Shown here one piece after another: positions 19,936-30,670 of a stretch of 64,000 nt of DNA. The DNA lies in assembly GCA_905221605.1 (NCBI GenBank), contig CAJNDS010002646.1, positions 657,001-721,000 of the forward strand, written 5' to 3'. Positions within the stretch are counted from its first letter, which is position 1. Each line of letters starts with the position of its first letter. Source of the stretch: Symbiodinium natans (lineage: Eukaryota > Sar > Dinophyceae > Suessiales > Symbiodiniaceae). Made by a program: the position numbers and the translations under genes. The notes beneath the pieces are model-generated. The model had not been told where the DNA came from. It did no database searches and was given only the letters and a program-made list of their open reading frames with translations.

Positions 19936-20015
19936 ACCCTACACGCCTTCAACAACGCATCCCGAAGTCTCCTCGGCTTCTCAGAGCGGCTCTCATCGTG
20001 AGGCTGCGGACCTGG
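19936..20015 (+). CDS. Exon-like stretch
   Basis: HAFNNASRSLLGFSERLSS, stop, directly abuts CCCTAAACCCTACA without an AG acceptor. A second open frame reads TPSTTHPEVSSASQSGSHRE. Confidence 0.3.
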
Positions 20016-20453
20016 TTTCTGTTGGTGTTTGGATCTGTTTGGTTAGTGGTGAGCGTATGCAGGGTTCCTTAAGATAGACGCAGTGCACGTTGTGTGTCCT
20101 CTTGGGGGGATACCAGAAAAAGAAACAACAACCTGACATACAAGTAACTCTGCTTACCTTCAGCCCGTAGGAATTACTCTTTGGCAGACAAACCCTAAAC
20201 CCTAAACCCAAGACACTATGCGTGCACAAAGTCCCTGGTGAAATGCCAACCACCCAGAACTGGGCAGATAAGCCCCTGAGACCTAAAGCTAAAGTGCTAA
20301 AACCCTAAAACCCCAATGCAAACCCTAGACTTAAGGCGTATTTCGGGTATTAAACGGTATGTTTGGTATTAGGGTTTCAAAAGGGTTGAGGGGTTTAGCG
20401 TTATGAACCCTGAACCCTAAACCCTAAACCCTAAACCCTAAACCCTCTGCGAG

Positions 20454-20538
20454 GCGACTGGGCGATGGCAAGTTCGCATCGGTAGCAGCCTCAGGTGATC
20501 TCAAGGTCGGGCCGGAGGGCTTGGAGGCTAGATGGTAG
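20454..20538 (+). CDS. Terminal exon, unknown protein
   Basis: CTGCGAG, one base, then RLGDGKFASVAASGDLKVGP and EGLEARW, TAG. Followed by C17-A14. Confidence 0.45.
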
Positions 20539-20926
20539 ACGGGGACTTGAGACCCCCCCCCCCCCCCCAAAAAAAAAAAAAAACAGTTTTTAGGGTTTAG
20601 GGTTTAGGGTTTAGGCTGGGTTTAGGTGCAGGGTTTAGGCAGCAAGGTTCTGGGGCTACATGCTTCCCAATCACTCAACCTTGACCCGGTCCGGTTTGGG
20701 GTGTAGGAATTAGGGTTCAGGGTTTAGGGTTTAGGGTTTCGGGTGGGTTCAAGTGGCTACATGCTCCCTCATTACTCCACCTAGACCCGCTCGGGTTTCG
20801 GTGTTCGGCTTGGGGTTTAGGGTTTAGGGTTTAGGGTTTAGGATTTAGGGTTTAGGGTTTAGGGTTTAGGGTTTAGGAGCTAGGGTTTGGTGTTTAGGGT
20901 TTCGGGCCCGAAGTTCCCCACTTGAG

Positions 20927-20986
20927 GTGAGAAGCTCGTGAGCTTGAAGATGGTGAACTTGACCAAGGCCCTGGGAATTCCCTTTA
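20927..20986 (+). CDS. Internal exon, unknown protein
   Basis: CCACTTGAG / EKLVSLKMVNLTKALGIPF / telomere array (GGGTTTAGGG, 20 units). Confidence 0.45.
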
Positions 20987-21388
20987 GGGTTTAGGGTTTA
21001 GGGTTTAGGGTTTAGGGTTTAGGGTTTAGGGTTTAGGGTTTAGGGTTTAGGGTTTAGGGTTTAGGGTTTAGGGTTTAGGGTTTAGGGTTTAGGGTTTAGG
21101 TAGGGTTTCGGGGTACCTACTGAAGAGCAGAGTCCCAAGTAGGGATTCAGGGTTTAGGGTTTTCTTTCTGCTTGTTTGTGGGTGGTCATGCCGGGGTGGA
21201 GGTGACTTGAAGGTTCATGGGTACTTGGAATTAGGTTTGCATGCACGGGATGGGCCTAAAGCATCATACAAAAGGGGACTAAGAGTCTGCTAGCCGCTGG
21301 CAAAGCTTGACACGGACTTCGAAACCCTAAACCCTAAACCCTAAACCCTATACCCTAAACCCTAAACCCTAAACCGACACTTTGGCAG

Positions 21389-21466
21389 CGTGCCAAATGC
21401 GGCCTCTTCGCCTCTCTGCGCACTTGAACTGGAGCTCGCTGTCCCAGCAGCCACGAGGCTGTTCGG
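21389..21466 (+). CDS. Internal exon, unknown protein
   Basis: TTTGGCAG, one base, VPNAASSPLCALELELAVPA then ATRLF, GG/GTTTAG. C-strand repeat before, G-strand after. Confidence 0.5.
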
Positions 21467-21744
21467 GTTTAGGGTGTAGTTTCGGGTTGAGGGTTTAGGG
21501 TTTAGGGTTAGGGTTTAGGGTTTAGGGTTTAGGGTTTAGGGTTTAGGGTTTAGGGTTTAGGGTTTAGGGCTTAGGGCTTAGGGTTTAGGGTTTAGGGTTT
21601 AGGGGGTTTAGGGTGTCCAGCATTCGGGGGGCGGGGGGGGGGGCGGGGGGGGTTCGGGCTTTGGGCTTCGAGTTCCGCCCTAACCCCTTAACGAAAAGCC
21701 GCTAAGCCCTAAACGCTCTCCACCCAAATAAAGCAAACACAAAC

Positions 21745-21960
21745 ATTAGCAGCATACTAGGCAAACAAGTGAATACGAACATACACAAACATGGGAAGTC
21801 AAGTAAGAACCAATGTGCGTATACATATAGACATTTACATACATATACATAGGTATATATATATATATACCTATGTATATTTTACAACCGCATATATGTA
21901 TATATATATATGATTTATTACTCCACATTATTCATATCCATATTTACTTACACACATACT
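21745..21960. repeat. TA/CA-rich microsatellite
   Basis: (TATACA)n, (AT)n and ACACAAACA strings. No gene. Confidence 0.8.
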
Positions 21961-22045
21961 TAGGGTTAGGGTTTAGGGTTTAGGGTTTAGGTTTTAGGGT
22001 TTAGGGTTTAGGGTTTAGGGTTTAGGGATATACCCACATAATCAG

Positions 22046-22134
22046 GTTGAGCTCTTCAGCGCAGTGCCGACCCCGGCGGCTGCAGCGAAGGAGTCGGAGT
22101 GCGAGGGCCCAGAAATGGGTTCAGGAGGTGCAGG
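22046..22134 (+). CDS. Internal exon, frame uncertain
   Basis: ATAATCAG to CAGG/GTTTAG. One frame is acidic (VELFSAVPTPAAAAKESECE), another basic (ending SARAQKWVQEVQ). The second fits the phase of 21389-21466. Confidence 0.45.
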
Positions 22135-22422
22135 GTTTAGGGTTCAGGGTTTAAGTTTAAGGTTTAGGGTTTAGGGTTTAGGGTTTGGGGTGGTTTATTG
22201 TAGAGAATAAAGGAATGGGGTTTAGAATAGGGATTAGGGTTTAGGGTTTAGCTATGTATTACCATTCCTAGAATGGGTCGCCAGTGTAGCTGCTGGTGTT
22301 CGGGTTTCGGACGCTTCTAGGCTTAGATTGTTTTTTTCTTGTTTTAGTCACTAACCCTAAACCCCCAACCCGAAGCCCTAAACCATGCAAATCCTAAACC
22401 CTAAAACCTTTTTTTTGGCAAG

Positions 22423-22474
22423 GGAAGCCAAGGTAGCAACAACAAACCAACCTCCACAGCACATCCTGGAGGAT
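22423..22474 (+). CDS. Internal exon with strong signals
   Basis: T8GGCAAG, one base, EAKVATTNQPPQHILED, GAT/GTAAGC. Confidence 0.5.
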
Positions 22475-22784
22475 GTAAGCTTGTATCTTCTTCTTTTTTT
22501 TTTAATCAGGTTGTAAATATCCACCTTATTATAACTATTTATAGTTATAGTTCCCCTATTTCTAACCCCACTTACAACTGCCCATAGACCCTAAAAGGCC
22601 AAAGCCCCGCCCGGACTCCCTCAAAAAAGGGTTTACGGTTTAGGGTTACGGTTTAGGGTCGAGGGTTTAGGGTTTAGTGTTTGGGGTTAGGGTTTAGGGT
22701 TTAGGGTTTAGGGTTTAGGGTGGCACTCTACCCAAGATCCTGCTCAATAGGTCCGAGGCTCAGGGTTGAGAGTTTAGTGGACCC

Positions 22785-22890
22785 TTCTCGGAGGTTCATG
22801 AGTAGTCAGTTGGGTTATACGTACCCCAAATAAGGCCAGAACCATCTTTGCTTGTAGTTACCCGACTTAGGATCCCCACTTAGAACAAGT
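22785..22890. mobile_element. B-family remnant
   Basis: GGAGGTTCATGAGTAGTCAG plus degenerate interior (GGGTTATACGTACCCCAAATA). Right end not clear. Confidence 0.4.
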
Positions 22891-23054
22891 AGACATCCTA
22901 AACCCTACTTTGAATCTTCACTTATAACAAGTAGGCATCCTAAACCCTAAACCCTAAAACCTAAACCCTAAACCCTAAACCCTAAAGTTTAAAACCCTAA
23001 ACCCACAAACAAGCAGACATCTGAACCCTGCACCCGAGCCTCCCGCGTGCCCAG

Positions 23055-23192
23055 GCCACCTCGCCGAAGCAGTCGAAGTCGAAGTCGGAGCAGCGCGGCC
23101 CCCAATGAAGAGGTTTAGGGTATGGGGTTTAGGGTCTAGGGTTTAGGGTTTAGGGTAAAGTGCTGACATCAACAACGATACCTGGGCACACG
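23055..23192 (+). CDS. Two exons across a 48-bp telomere intron
   Basis: 23055-23112: HLAEAVEVEVGAARPPMK plus AG. Intron 23113-23160 is GTTTAGGG-type, ending GGTAAAG. 23161-23192 gives T (Ser) then ADINNDTWAH and G/GTGCGG. An RS-rich alternative frame exists in exon 1 but does not fit the phase. Confidence 0.5.
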
Positions 23193-23647
23193 GTGCGGGG
23201 AAGGGGAGTAGAATGAACTGATCTTGGCAGTGTTGGGGTTTTTGGTTGAGTGAGCTCCTTGTTTTGAAGCACGCGATGTGCAGTAGTGAGCACGCACCTG
23301 CGTGGGGAGGGACAGGCAGCTCGCTTTGTGTTGCCCGCTAAACCCTAAACCCTAAACCCTAAACCCTAAACCCTAAACCCTAAACCCTAAGCCCTAAGCC
23401 CTAAGCCCTAAGCCCTAAACCCTAAACCCTAAACCCTAAACCCTAAACCCTAAACCCTAAATGCCTCCAAGGCATGATCAGCCCATCCAATCAAGTATAA
23501 CCCTAAGGGTCATATAGGAGGTACTTTACAGGGTTTAGGGTTTAGGGTTTAGGGTTTAGGGTTTAGGGTTTAGGGTTTAGGGTGTAGGGTGTAGGGTGTA
23601 GGGTTTAGGGTTTAGGGTTTAGGGTAAGCTGTAGGTAAGACCTGCAG

Positions 23648-24035
23648 ACGTTGCTTCTGTCAGTCATCCACGAAGTCCTCCGACACCTCTCCTCCGACTC
23701 CGAGTCCAGCTCCGCCAGCTCCGCCGGGTTTGGGGTTTCAGGTTTAGGGTTTATAGGGTTTAAAGTTTATAGGGTTTTGTAGGGTTTTGTAGTGTTTTGT
23801 AGGGTTTGTAGGGTTTGGGGTTTATAGGGTTTATAGGGTTGATAGGGTTTAGGGTTCAAGGGCAGCAGCCGACAAGCTGACCGAAGGCAGCACGGCTGGG
23901 CTGGCGAGTGCGCCGAAAGGCATAGCCCAGGCCTTGCCCTATCCGTCCTTTAGGGTTTAGGGGTTTAGTGCATTTGTTAAGGGTTTAGGGTCTAGGGTTT
24001 AGGCCCGGCGCTATGACGTCCGAAAGCAGGCTTGA
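23648..24035 (+). CDS. Three-exon chain, unknown protein
   Basis: 23648-23727 TLLLSVIHEVLRHLSSDSES then SSASSA (GG); intron 23728-23860 of GTTTGGGG/TTATAGGG repeats; 23861-23954 AAADKLTEGSTAGLASAPKG then IAQALPYPSFR; intron 23955-24002; 24003-24035 ARRYDVRKQA, TGA. Phases 2, 0, stop all agree. Confidence 0.55.
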
Positions 24036-24469
24036 GCAGACTTGCCGGATAGCGCGTGCGGGCAACAGAGGGAAAGAGGGCATCACCCCTAGGATGACAG
24101 GTGTCATTCCCATGATCGGCAACCAGCGCGGGCCAACAGCAAGCGAGGGTAGCTACGAAAGGGTTTAGGGGTGTAGGTTTAGGGTTTAGGGTTTAGGGTT
24201 TAGGTTGTAGGGTTTCAGGGTTTAGGGTTTAGGGAACCTTGAACCCTACTTTTCACTTTGCTTCGGTCATGATTCACAGGTTCCCACCTTGTCCTAGACC
24301 CTAAACCCTGAAACCCCTGAAACCCCTAAAACCACTAAATATTAACCTTCAACCCTCAGAATACTCATTACCCGAAATCCTAAACCCTAAACCCCTGAAG
24401 CCCCTGAAACCCCTGAAACCCCTAAACCCTAACCTTAAACCCTTAGACTACCTTTCCCCCCGATGCCAG

Positions 24470-24710
24470 GGCCCTTAGAATCAGAAAGCTTTCTCAGGCT
24501 AAGGGGATTTGCAGGGGCTCGTGCTTCGGCAGTTCAGGGTTTCGGGGTTAGGGTTTAGGGTTTAGGGTTTAGGGTTTAGGCACATGGTTGTTTGCAACTT
24601 GTGTTGCAGGCATAGTCTTGGCAGTCTTTCGGCAAAAAACACGACATCTTCGTCAAATCAAGCCACAACCTCAAAAGGGACTAAAGGAGGGACCCTTCCA
24701 GGGACCTTAG
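24470..24710 (+). CDS. Two-exon chain, unknown protein
   Basis: CCTTTCCCCCCGATGCCAG is an excellent acceptor. 24470-24538 PLESESFLRLRGFAGARASA then VQ plus G; intron 24539-24609 (G-strand telomere repeats, ends TTGTGTTGCAG); 24610-24710 IVLAVFRQKTRHLRQIKPQP, stop TAG inside an L-family repeat. Confidence 0.6.
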
Positions 24711-24770
24711 GGGTTATTTAGCGGCTACTTAGGCATAAAGGGACTAGATAAAGTGTATATAAGGGCTATA
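24680..24770. mobile_element. L-family repeat, copy 2
   Basis: GGAGGGACCCTTCCAGGGACC, TTAGGGGTTATTTAG, then AAGTGTATATAAGGGCTATA. In both copies it abuts the 3' edge of an exon whose stop lies inside it. Confidence 0.55.
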
Positions 24771-25073
24771 TAACGCTGAATGAAAAAATGCTAAACAAGC
24801 GTAAGCCCCTTTCCCCCCCTGGACCCTCTAGAACCTAAACCCTGGAACCCCAGAAACCCCAGAAACCCCTAAAGCCCCAAACCCCAAGCCCGAAGCTCTA
24901 AACCCCAAACCCGAAAACCTAAACCCTAAACCCCAAGCCCTAAACCTTAAACCCTAAACCCTAAACCCTAGACCCTAGACCCCAGACCCTAAACCCTAAA
25001 CCCTATATAAACCCTAAACCCTAAACCCTAAACCCTAAACCCTAAACCCTCCCAAATGCCTAGAATCTTGCAG

Positions 25074-25116
25074 GTAGCAGCAGCTCGAGCTCCTCTTCCT
25101 CTCGATCTACTGCCAG
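25074..25116 (+). CDS. Ser-rich exon
   Basis: ATCTTGCAG to CCAG/GTTGGA. One frame encodes nine Ser in a row with five different codons, then RSTA. The alternative is VAAARAPLPLDLLP. Mixed Ser codons favour the Ser frame. Confidence 0.5.
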
Positions 25117-25439
25117 GTTGGACTTTAGGGTTTAGGGTTCAGGGTTTAGGGTTTAGGGTTTGGGGTTTAGGGTTTAGGGTTTAGAGGTTTTTTGAACCCC
25201 CAAAAAAGACCCTGAAGCCCCAAATGCCCTGAACAACCCAAATTTAGGTGCGAAGGGGTTTGGAGGTTCCGGGGTTCATGGGTTTAGGGGTGTACAGGGA
25301 GGTAAACAGTTTTCGTTCTGAAGTATGTCCTCTACAGGGTATAACAGTGGTATATACGGGGTCCCTGTTTGAGGGCCCATGCTCAGGGTAACTACCCTTA
25401 GAGTGGGGGGGGGGGGGGGGTTCGGGGTAAGTAACTAGG

Positions 25440-25548
25440 GATCCTTAGAAAAGCTTAGTGAGCCTTAGGGAGTAGTAGGAAGTATTAGGGAACCTTCAAC
25501 ACACCCCCCTTGAACCCCTCCCTTAAGAACCCTAGAAAGGGATTGTAG
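25440..25548 (+). mobile_element. K-family element
   Basis: GATCCTTAGAAAAGCTTAGT, GAGCCTTAGGGAGTAG, then CCCCTTGAACCCCTCCCTTA to GATTGTAG. The end is used as the 3' splice site of 25549. Confidence 0.6.
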
Positions 25549-26371
25549 ATCTTCAAGTCTTCTGGTTCGGCCATTGCCCATACTGTGGCACATAGCCATC
25601 TCTCCCACGCGATGCGCCGGGCCAGGATCGGTAAGACAGGGCTTGAGAATGTTTTGGAACCTTCATGGGGTCTCCAGGGTTTAGGATCAAGGCACCCTAG
25701 ACCCCAAACCCCAACAAACCCCAAACCCCAAACCCCAAACCCCAAACCCCAAACCCCAAACCCCAAACCCCAAACCCCAAACCCTAAACCCTAAACCCTA
25801 ACACCTAAACCCTAAACCCCCAGATCCAAGAGCCCGGAGGAAAGAGGAGGAGGATGCGCCGCTAAAGACAGGAGAGGAGGCTGGCGCTGAAGATTCTGGG
25901 GGGCGGGGGCTGTGTTTAGGATTCAGGGCTTTGGTAGGGAAGAAGATTTAGGGTTCAGGGTCTAGGGTTTTAGAGAAGCCCTAAAGCCTAAACCCTAAAC
26001 CCCTAAACCCCTGAACCCGCCCCTAAACCCCCAAACCCCCAAACCCCCAAACCCCCAAACCCCCAAACCCCCAAACCCCTAAACCCCTAAACCCCTAAAC
26101 CCCTAAACCCCTAAACCCCTAAACCCCTAAACCCCTAAACCCCTAAACCCTGCACCCTCCCTCGCACCTCTTAAACCCTCAACCGCCAATCCCCCAACTC
26201 TCCACCCCCAGGCCTGGATCCCCCAAGTACTCTCTAAGACTCCCTACATTTCGGGCTTGGGTTGAGGGTTCACGGTTCAGGGTTTCGGGTCGTTATAGCA
26301 GGGGTTGAGGAGTCGGGCAGCTATATCTACAAGTCGCCAGAGCGCTGTTGACAGGGAACTGTAACGCTTAG
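25549..26371 (+). CDS. Four-exon chain, unknown protein
   Basis: 25549-25630 IFKSSGSAIAHTVAHSHLSH then AMRRARI, G/GTAAGA; 25824-25911 PRARRKEEEDAPLKTGEEAG, an acidic/basic stretch; 26212-26260 PGSPKYSLRLPTFRAW after a long C-rich tract; 26321-26371 LYLQVARALLTGNCNA, TAG. Phases 1, 2, 0, stop agree. An alternative last frame gives STSRQSAVDREL. A variant splice at 26360/26403 would end HPTSTKIKKKPNIE. Confidence 0.55.
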
Positions 26372-26852
26372 TATACCTACCCATGAGCCTTCAAGGCAAC
26401 AGGTCATCCCACCAGCACTAAAATCAAAAAGAAGCCGAACATCGAATGAAACCCTGAACCCTCTAACCCTGAAGACCCTAAAGACCCTGGTCCGATACCC
26501 TTCCGACCCACTAAACCCCAAACCCAAACCCCTACAAAACCTAGAAACCCGACAAACCCGCAAGCCCCACCGACCCGACCAACCCTAAACCCTAAACCAA
26601 AACCCTGCAACCCTTCAAACCCTAAACCCTGCACCCTAAACCCTTGAAACCCTAAAGCCTAAGCCTCAACCCTAATTAAACCCTTCAAACCCTTCAAACC
26701 CCAGGCCCTTCAAACCCTTCAAACCCTTCAAACCCTGCAAACCCTGCAAACCCTGCAAACCCTGCAAACCCTGCAAACCCTGCAAACCCTTCAAACCCTA
26801 CATCCTACAAGCCATAAACCCTGCAAACCCTCAACAAAACCCAAACCCTAAG

Positions 26853-28075
26853 AACATCTCGGCCCGAGGTGGAGATCTTCGGACTCAGCTCCGAGGGTGG
26901 AAAGGCCCTGAACGGCCAGAAGGTGGGGCTACGGGATGGGGGTGGAGGGTTTAGGGTTAGGGTTTGGGGTTTAGGGTTTAGGGTTTAGGGTTTGGGGCTC
27001 AGTGTTTAGGCACTTCAGGCATTTAGGAGTTGGGGGCTTTGGGAGAAGGCCGGAAACAGCGTAAACCCTGAAGCCCTAAACCCCTGAACCCTTGTCAAAA
27101 CCCGAAACCCCTGGACCCCTCCAAACTTTGAACCCCCTTACCCCGAAACTATGGAGGGTTGAGGGTTTCGTGTTTGGGGTTGAGGCCAAAGGGACATGAA
27201 TCCCGAAACCCTACTTGGAGGTTCAGGGTACTTAGTAACCAAAAATATAATTGTATTGATATCCCAAGTATAGCCTTATTTGGGTAGTTAAGGCTGCTTA
27301 TACGTGGGTTATAACTACAGTTATACTTGGGTTATAAGTACCCTGAGCCTCATAGCCCACTTGTAAGCCCCTTAAGTGTCCTAATTGGATGATATCTACA
27401 GTTCGACTTGGGTATCAGTACCCTGAGCCTCATAGCCCGCTTATAAGCCCCTTAAGTGCCTAATTGGGTGAGAAGTACAGTTGTTATGGGGTTAGTAAGT
27501 ACCCTGAGCCCCATACTTGGGTTAGAAGTACCCCTACGAATGCTATTCCCTATGGTCCCTTTGTAATTATACTTCAATATCCCTCCAAACAAAAAGCAAC
27601 AAAAACCTATTCTAATGATTCAGGCTCCGATAGCAGACCCTAAACCTAAACCCTAAACCCAAAACCCAAAACCCAAAACCCTAAACCCTAAACCCTAAAC
27701 CCTAAACCCTAAACCCTAAACCCTAAACCCTAAACCCTAAACCCTAAAACCCTAAACCCTAAAACCCTAAACCCTAAACCCTAAACCCGTGCAGGGTGTG
27801 GTGACCGAGTACAGCGCCGAACGGGATCGCTGGGAAGTCATGATCTCCCTTGAGAAGGCCCCTGGGTAGCCCAGTGGTACCCTTTTTCCTTTTGTTAGGG
27901 TTTCAGAGTTTAGGGTTTAGGGTTTAGGGTTTAGGGTTTTTGGTTCTGGTTCCCTTATAAAGTAACCAACCAAAGAAGGGTGCCCGTATTATAATATGGT
28001 TGCTGGGCTACTGAGAGGCCGTTCTTGCGGAGTCTGGCGCGCTCTCTGCAGGGCCTTCGGGCTTTAAGGTTTTGA
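26853..28075 (+). CDS. Exon chain with an ALNGQ-GVV-RW type repeat
   Basis: 26853-26922 ends SRPEVEIFGLSSEGGKALNG then QK; a telomere-filled intron follows (26923-27794, donor GTGGGG, acceptor CCGTGCAG); 27795-27865 continues GVVTEYSAERDRWEVMISLE then KAP. The join restores a pattern (EIFGL, ALNGQ, GVV, RW-V) I associate with a small repeat common in alveolate proteins; that link is from memory. Then an E-family element (27866-28017) acts as intron, and 28018-28075 reads PFLRSLARSLQGLRALRF, stop. Without E splicing the protein stops at GGG TAG. Confidence 0.6.
27211..27540. repeat. ~80-bp tandem repeat derived from B-family sequence
   Basis: GTACCCTGAGCCTCATAGCC recurs at about 27338, 27418 and 27499, linked by TATAAGCCCCTTAAGTG. 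The left border begins ACTTGGAGGTTCAGGG, as in B elements. Confidence 0.65.
27866..28017 (+). mobile_element. E-family element used as intron
   Basis: GTAGCCCAGTGGTACCC at the left, GGTTGCTGGGCTACTGAGAG at the right: inverted ends coincide with the donor and acceptor. Contains GTTCCCTTATAAAGTAACCA and an internal telomere block. Confidence 0.7.
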
Positions 28076-28241
28076 GGTGTGAAGTGTAGGGGTTTGAGGT
28101 TTAAGGCTTCAGTTGTTTTGTTTTTTTGGGAAGGTTCAGGGTTGTGAGTGTTGGCATGGACCTTACAAACTGTAGTTGAGCGCGACAAGTTAGTTAATTT
28201 GCGCAGGCTTCGCAAGGCTACTAGAGGGACCTAACTAGGGT

Positions 28242-28327
28242 TTTGTGGGGGGGGCGGGGGGGGGGGGGGGGGGGGCGGGGGGTGGGGGCGGGGGGGGGGG
28301 CGGGGGGGGGGGGGGGGGCGGGGGGTA
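28242..28327. repeat. G-rich tract
   Basis: About 86 bp, nearly all G with isolated C or T. Strong potential for G-quadruplex structure. A second G run lies at 28466-28487. Confidence 0.9.
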
Positions 28328-28713
28328 TTATAGTATACTTATCAGATGGAGAATATAAAAGAATACTATTCGTACATAGTAGGAATAGGGGCATCCTTTT
28401 GAGGGGCTTCTTATAAAGAGGATTAATTAGGGTTTAGGGTTTAGGTTTGAGATGGAATGGGAAGGGGGGGGGGGGGGGGGGGGGGGGCAGCCGGATTTCC
28501 GGAAATGCCAGCATAAAGCTTTGAAACCCCAAAAGAAGCCTGAACATCTCCATTCCAACTCTTAGCCCTTCGAAGCCCCCTAAACCTCAAACCCAAAACC
28601 CATTACCCACTCAAAGGGTTCAGGAAATGCCCATGTGTTTCAGAAGGGTTCAAGGGGCCAACCCCTAAGCCCTAAACCCTAGGCCCTAGGCCCTAAACCC
28701 TAAACCCTATGAG

Positions 28714-29653
28714 CGGCCCGGGCCACCATCATGCTAAAGGCGTCGACCATCCGGTCCAAAGAACTCCTCGTGTATGGTTTGTGGCGCATGCAGAAGCCAC
28801 ACATTCGGGCGCTCACAAGCTGTGACTTTGTAGGATTTTGGGGGGTTGAGCAGGGCCCTAAACTCTAAACCCTCAACCCTCAACCTTAAACCCTAAACCC
28901 CAAATCCTAAACCCCAAACCCTAATCCCGAAGCCCTAAACCCTAAATCCTAAACCCTAAACCCCGCACAACAGGTCGTCAGCCTCCGACCACGGAACCTC
29001 CGGCGGTCGAAGCCTCCTCCTGGTGCTATGCAGCCCGGGCCCGGGGGCTCAGCTCGTAGAGGGTTTAGGGTTCAGGGTCCTAAACCCTAAACCCTAGCCC
29101 TAAACCCTAAACCCTAAACCCTAAACCCTAAACCCTGAACCCTAAACCTAAACCCTAAACCCAAACCCTAAACCCTCAACCCTAAACCCTAAACCCTGAA
29201 CCCCAAACCCTAAACCCCCAAACCCCACACCCTAACCCCCAAACCCCAAACCCTAAACCCTAAACCCCAAACCCTAAACCCTAAACCCTGAACCCTAAAC
29301 CCTAAACCCTGAACCCTGAACCCTGAACCCGAAGCTCCAGACCAAACTCAAGGAGGCACCTCGGAAAACAAGGACAGCCAGCGCTCCCGGGAATTTCCCC
29401 ACCCCCCCCCCCCCCTGCGACCCTCCTTGGGTTTGGGGTTTAGGGTTTAGGGGTTTCAGGGTTTCCTAGTAGTAGAGTAGGTAGCCTTTGAAGCGTACTC
29501 TCTCTATATACCCTAAGGGTTTAGGGTGCAAGGTCGACCCTCAACTATTTCAGCTCACATGACGAGCGCAACCGCTGTTGTTTTGTCCCCATGGTTTTGG
29601 GTTTCAGGCTTGACAGGGCGCAGAACTCCCAAGCCTACATCCAAAGCCCTTAA
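28714..29653 (+). CDS. Four-exon chain, unknown protein
   Basis: 28714-28844 ARATIMLKASTIRSKELLVY then GLWRMQKPHIRALTSCDFVG; 28974-29062 VVSLRPRNLRRSKPPPGAMQ; 29341-29430 PNSRRHLGKQGQPALPGISP then six Pro; 29533-29653 STLNYFSSHDERNRCCFVPM then VLGFRLDRAQNSQAYIQSP, TAA. Phases 0, 2, 2, stop all agree. Introns of 129, 278 and 102 bp are telomere-rich. Exons 2-4 also form a second phase-consistent set in another frame (GGTSENKDSQRSREFPHPPP), but that set does not connect to exon 1. Confidence 0.5.
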
Positions 29654-29883
29654 CCCTAGCAGCATTTGCGCAGCAACTATGCCTCTAACTCCCCCCCATA
29701 CTGGCATTCGAAAGACTGTATCAGTAGCAAGAAGGACAACTATCCTAAGCCCTCACACCCTGCCAATCAACCCATAAACCAACCATGCAAGCCGTAAACC
29801 CTATAATGACGATAAGCCCTGAACTCTAAACCCTAAACCCTAAGCCCTAAACCCTAAACCCTAAACCCTAAAACCTAAACCCT

Positions 29884-29952
29884 CCGACTTGTGGGAGGCG
29901 CCCCGGGCCCAGGAAAGCGGAAGGGCCGAAGCCTTGGGCTTCAGTTGGGGGA
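29884..29952 (+). CDS. Exon-like stretch
   Basis: SDLWEAPRAQESGRAEALGF then SWG. It follows CCCTAAACCCTCC directly, so an AG acceptor is missing. Confidence 0.35.
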
Positions 29953-30392
29953 GGGTGTAGGGTTTAGGGTTTAGGGTTTAGGGTGTAGGGTTTAGGGTTT
30001 AGGGTTTAGGGCAGGGGAGAGGGGGTTTGGGTTTAGGGTTTCAGGTCTTGTTCGGGCGGTTTAGGGTTTACCAGTTTAGTGATTTTTGGGTTTACTCTTT
30101 TTTTTTTGGGGGGGGGGAGTGGGAGGTAGGGGTTTAGTAGAGTTTAGGAGTTGTTTTAGGGTTTCGAGGGAGGGCCTTTAGGGTTTAGGGGGGTAGATTC
30201 CCCCTCGTACACCACTTAGTTTTCTGATGTGCCCCTTGTAGATTATGGGCGACCGTTTGGGAACCGTTTTAGGGATCCCTAAGGTAGTATAAGGGAGTCG
30301 AAGAAGCCTTGTATCTAGAAGAAGCCTTAGATCCCTGCACCCTAAACCCTAAACCCTAAATCCTATCCCACCTTATAACTCCCTTGCTTTAG
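29953..30392. other. Telomere repeats, no gene seen
   Basis: Degenerate GGGTTTAGG, T8G9 at 30101-30117, and a possible unclassified element at 30220-30330 (GGGAACCGTTTTAGGGATCC). Confidence 0.5.
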
Positions 30393-30428
30393 CTGTCCTC
30401 AGTCTTGCCAGAGGGCTTGTTGATCTAG

Positions 30429-30667
30429 ATGCCAGGAACCTTACTTGAAAGTTCGTGGGTAATAGGGTTTAGGGTTTAGGGGTTTAGGGTTTAGGGTCGA
30501 GAAAGCAGAGTTGCGGCTGGTTTTGGCCTTATTCAGGGTACTTCTAACCCTGCTTATAACTGCCCCCAAACCTTCAAGTACCGGTCGTATCTAGTAAGGG
30601 CAACTCTGTCATTGGTCGTTCGCACGGCCCTGGAGAGATTGCAGGCAGCGTCTTGCTGGCAATATAG
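30429..30667 (+). CDS. Two-exon ORF split by a B-family element
   Basis: 30429-30450 MPGTLLE plus A, donor GTTCGTGGG. Intron 30451-30578 (128 bp) is a B element with a telomere block inside, ending CCTTCAAG. 30579-30667 completes Ile and reads PVVSSKGNSVIGRSHGPGEI then AGSVLLAI, TAG. The ATG may be internal; a short terminal-like exon (LSSVLPEGLLI) lies just upstream at 30393-30428. Confidence 0.55.
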
Positions 30668-30670
30668 TAT

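Noticed and set aside
21746-21928. Minus frame of 60 codons
   Set aside because: TA/CA microsatellite.
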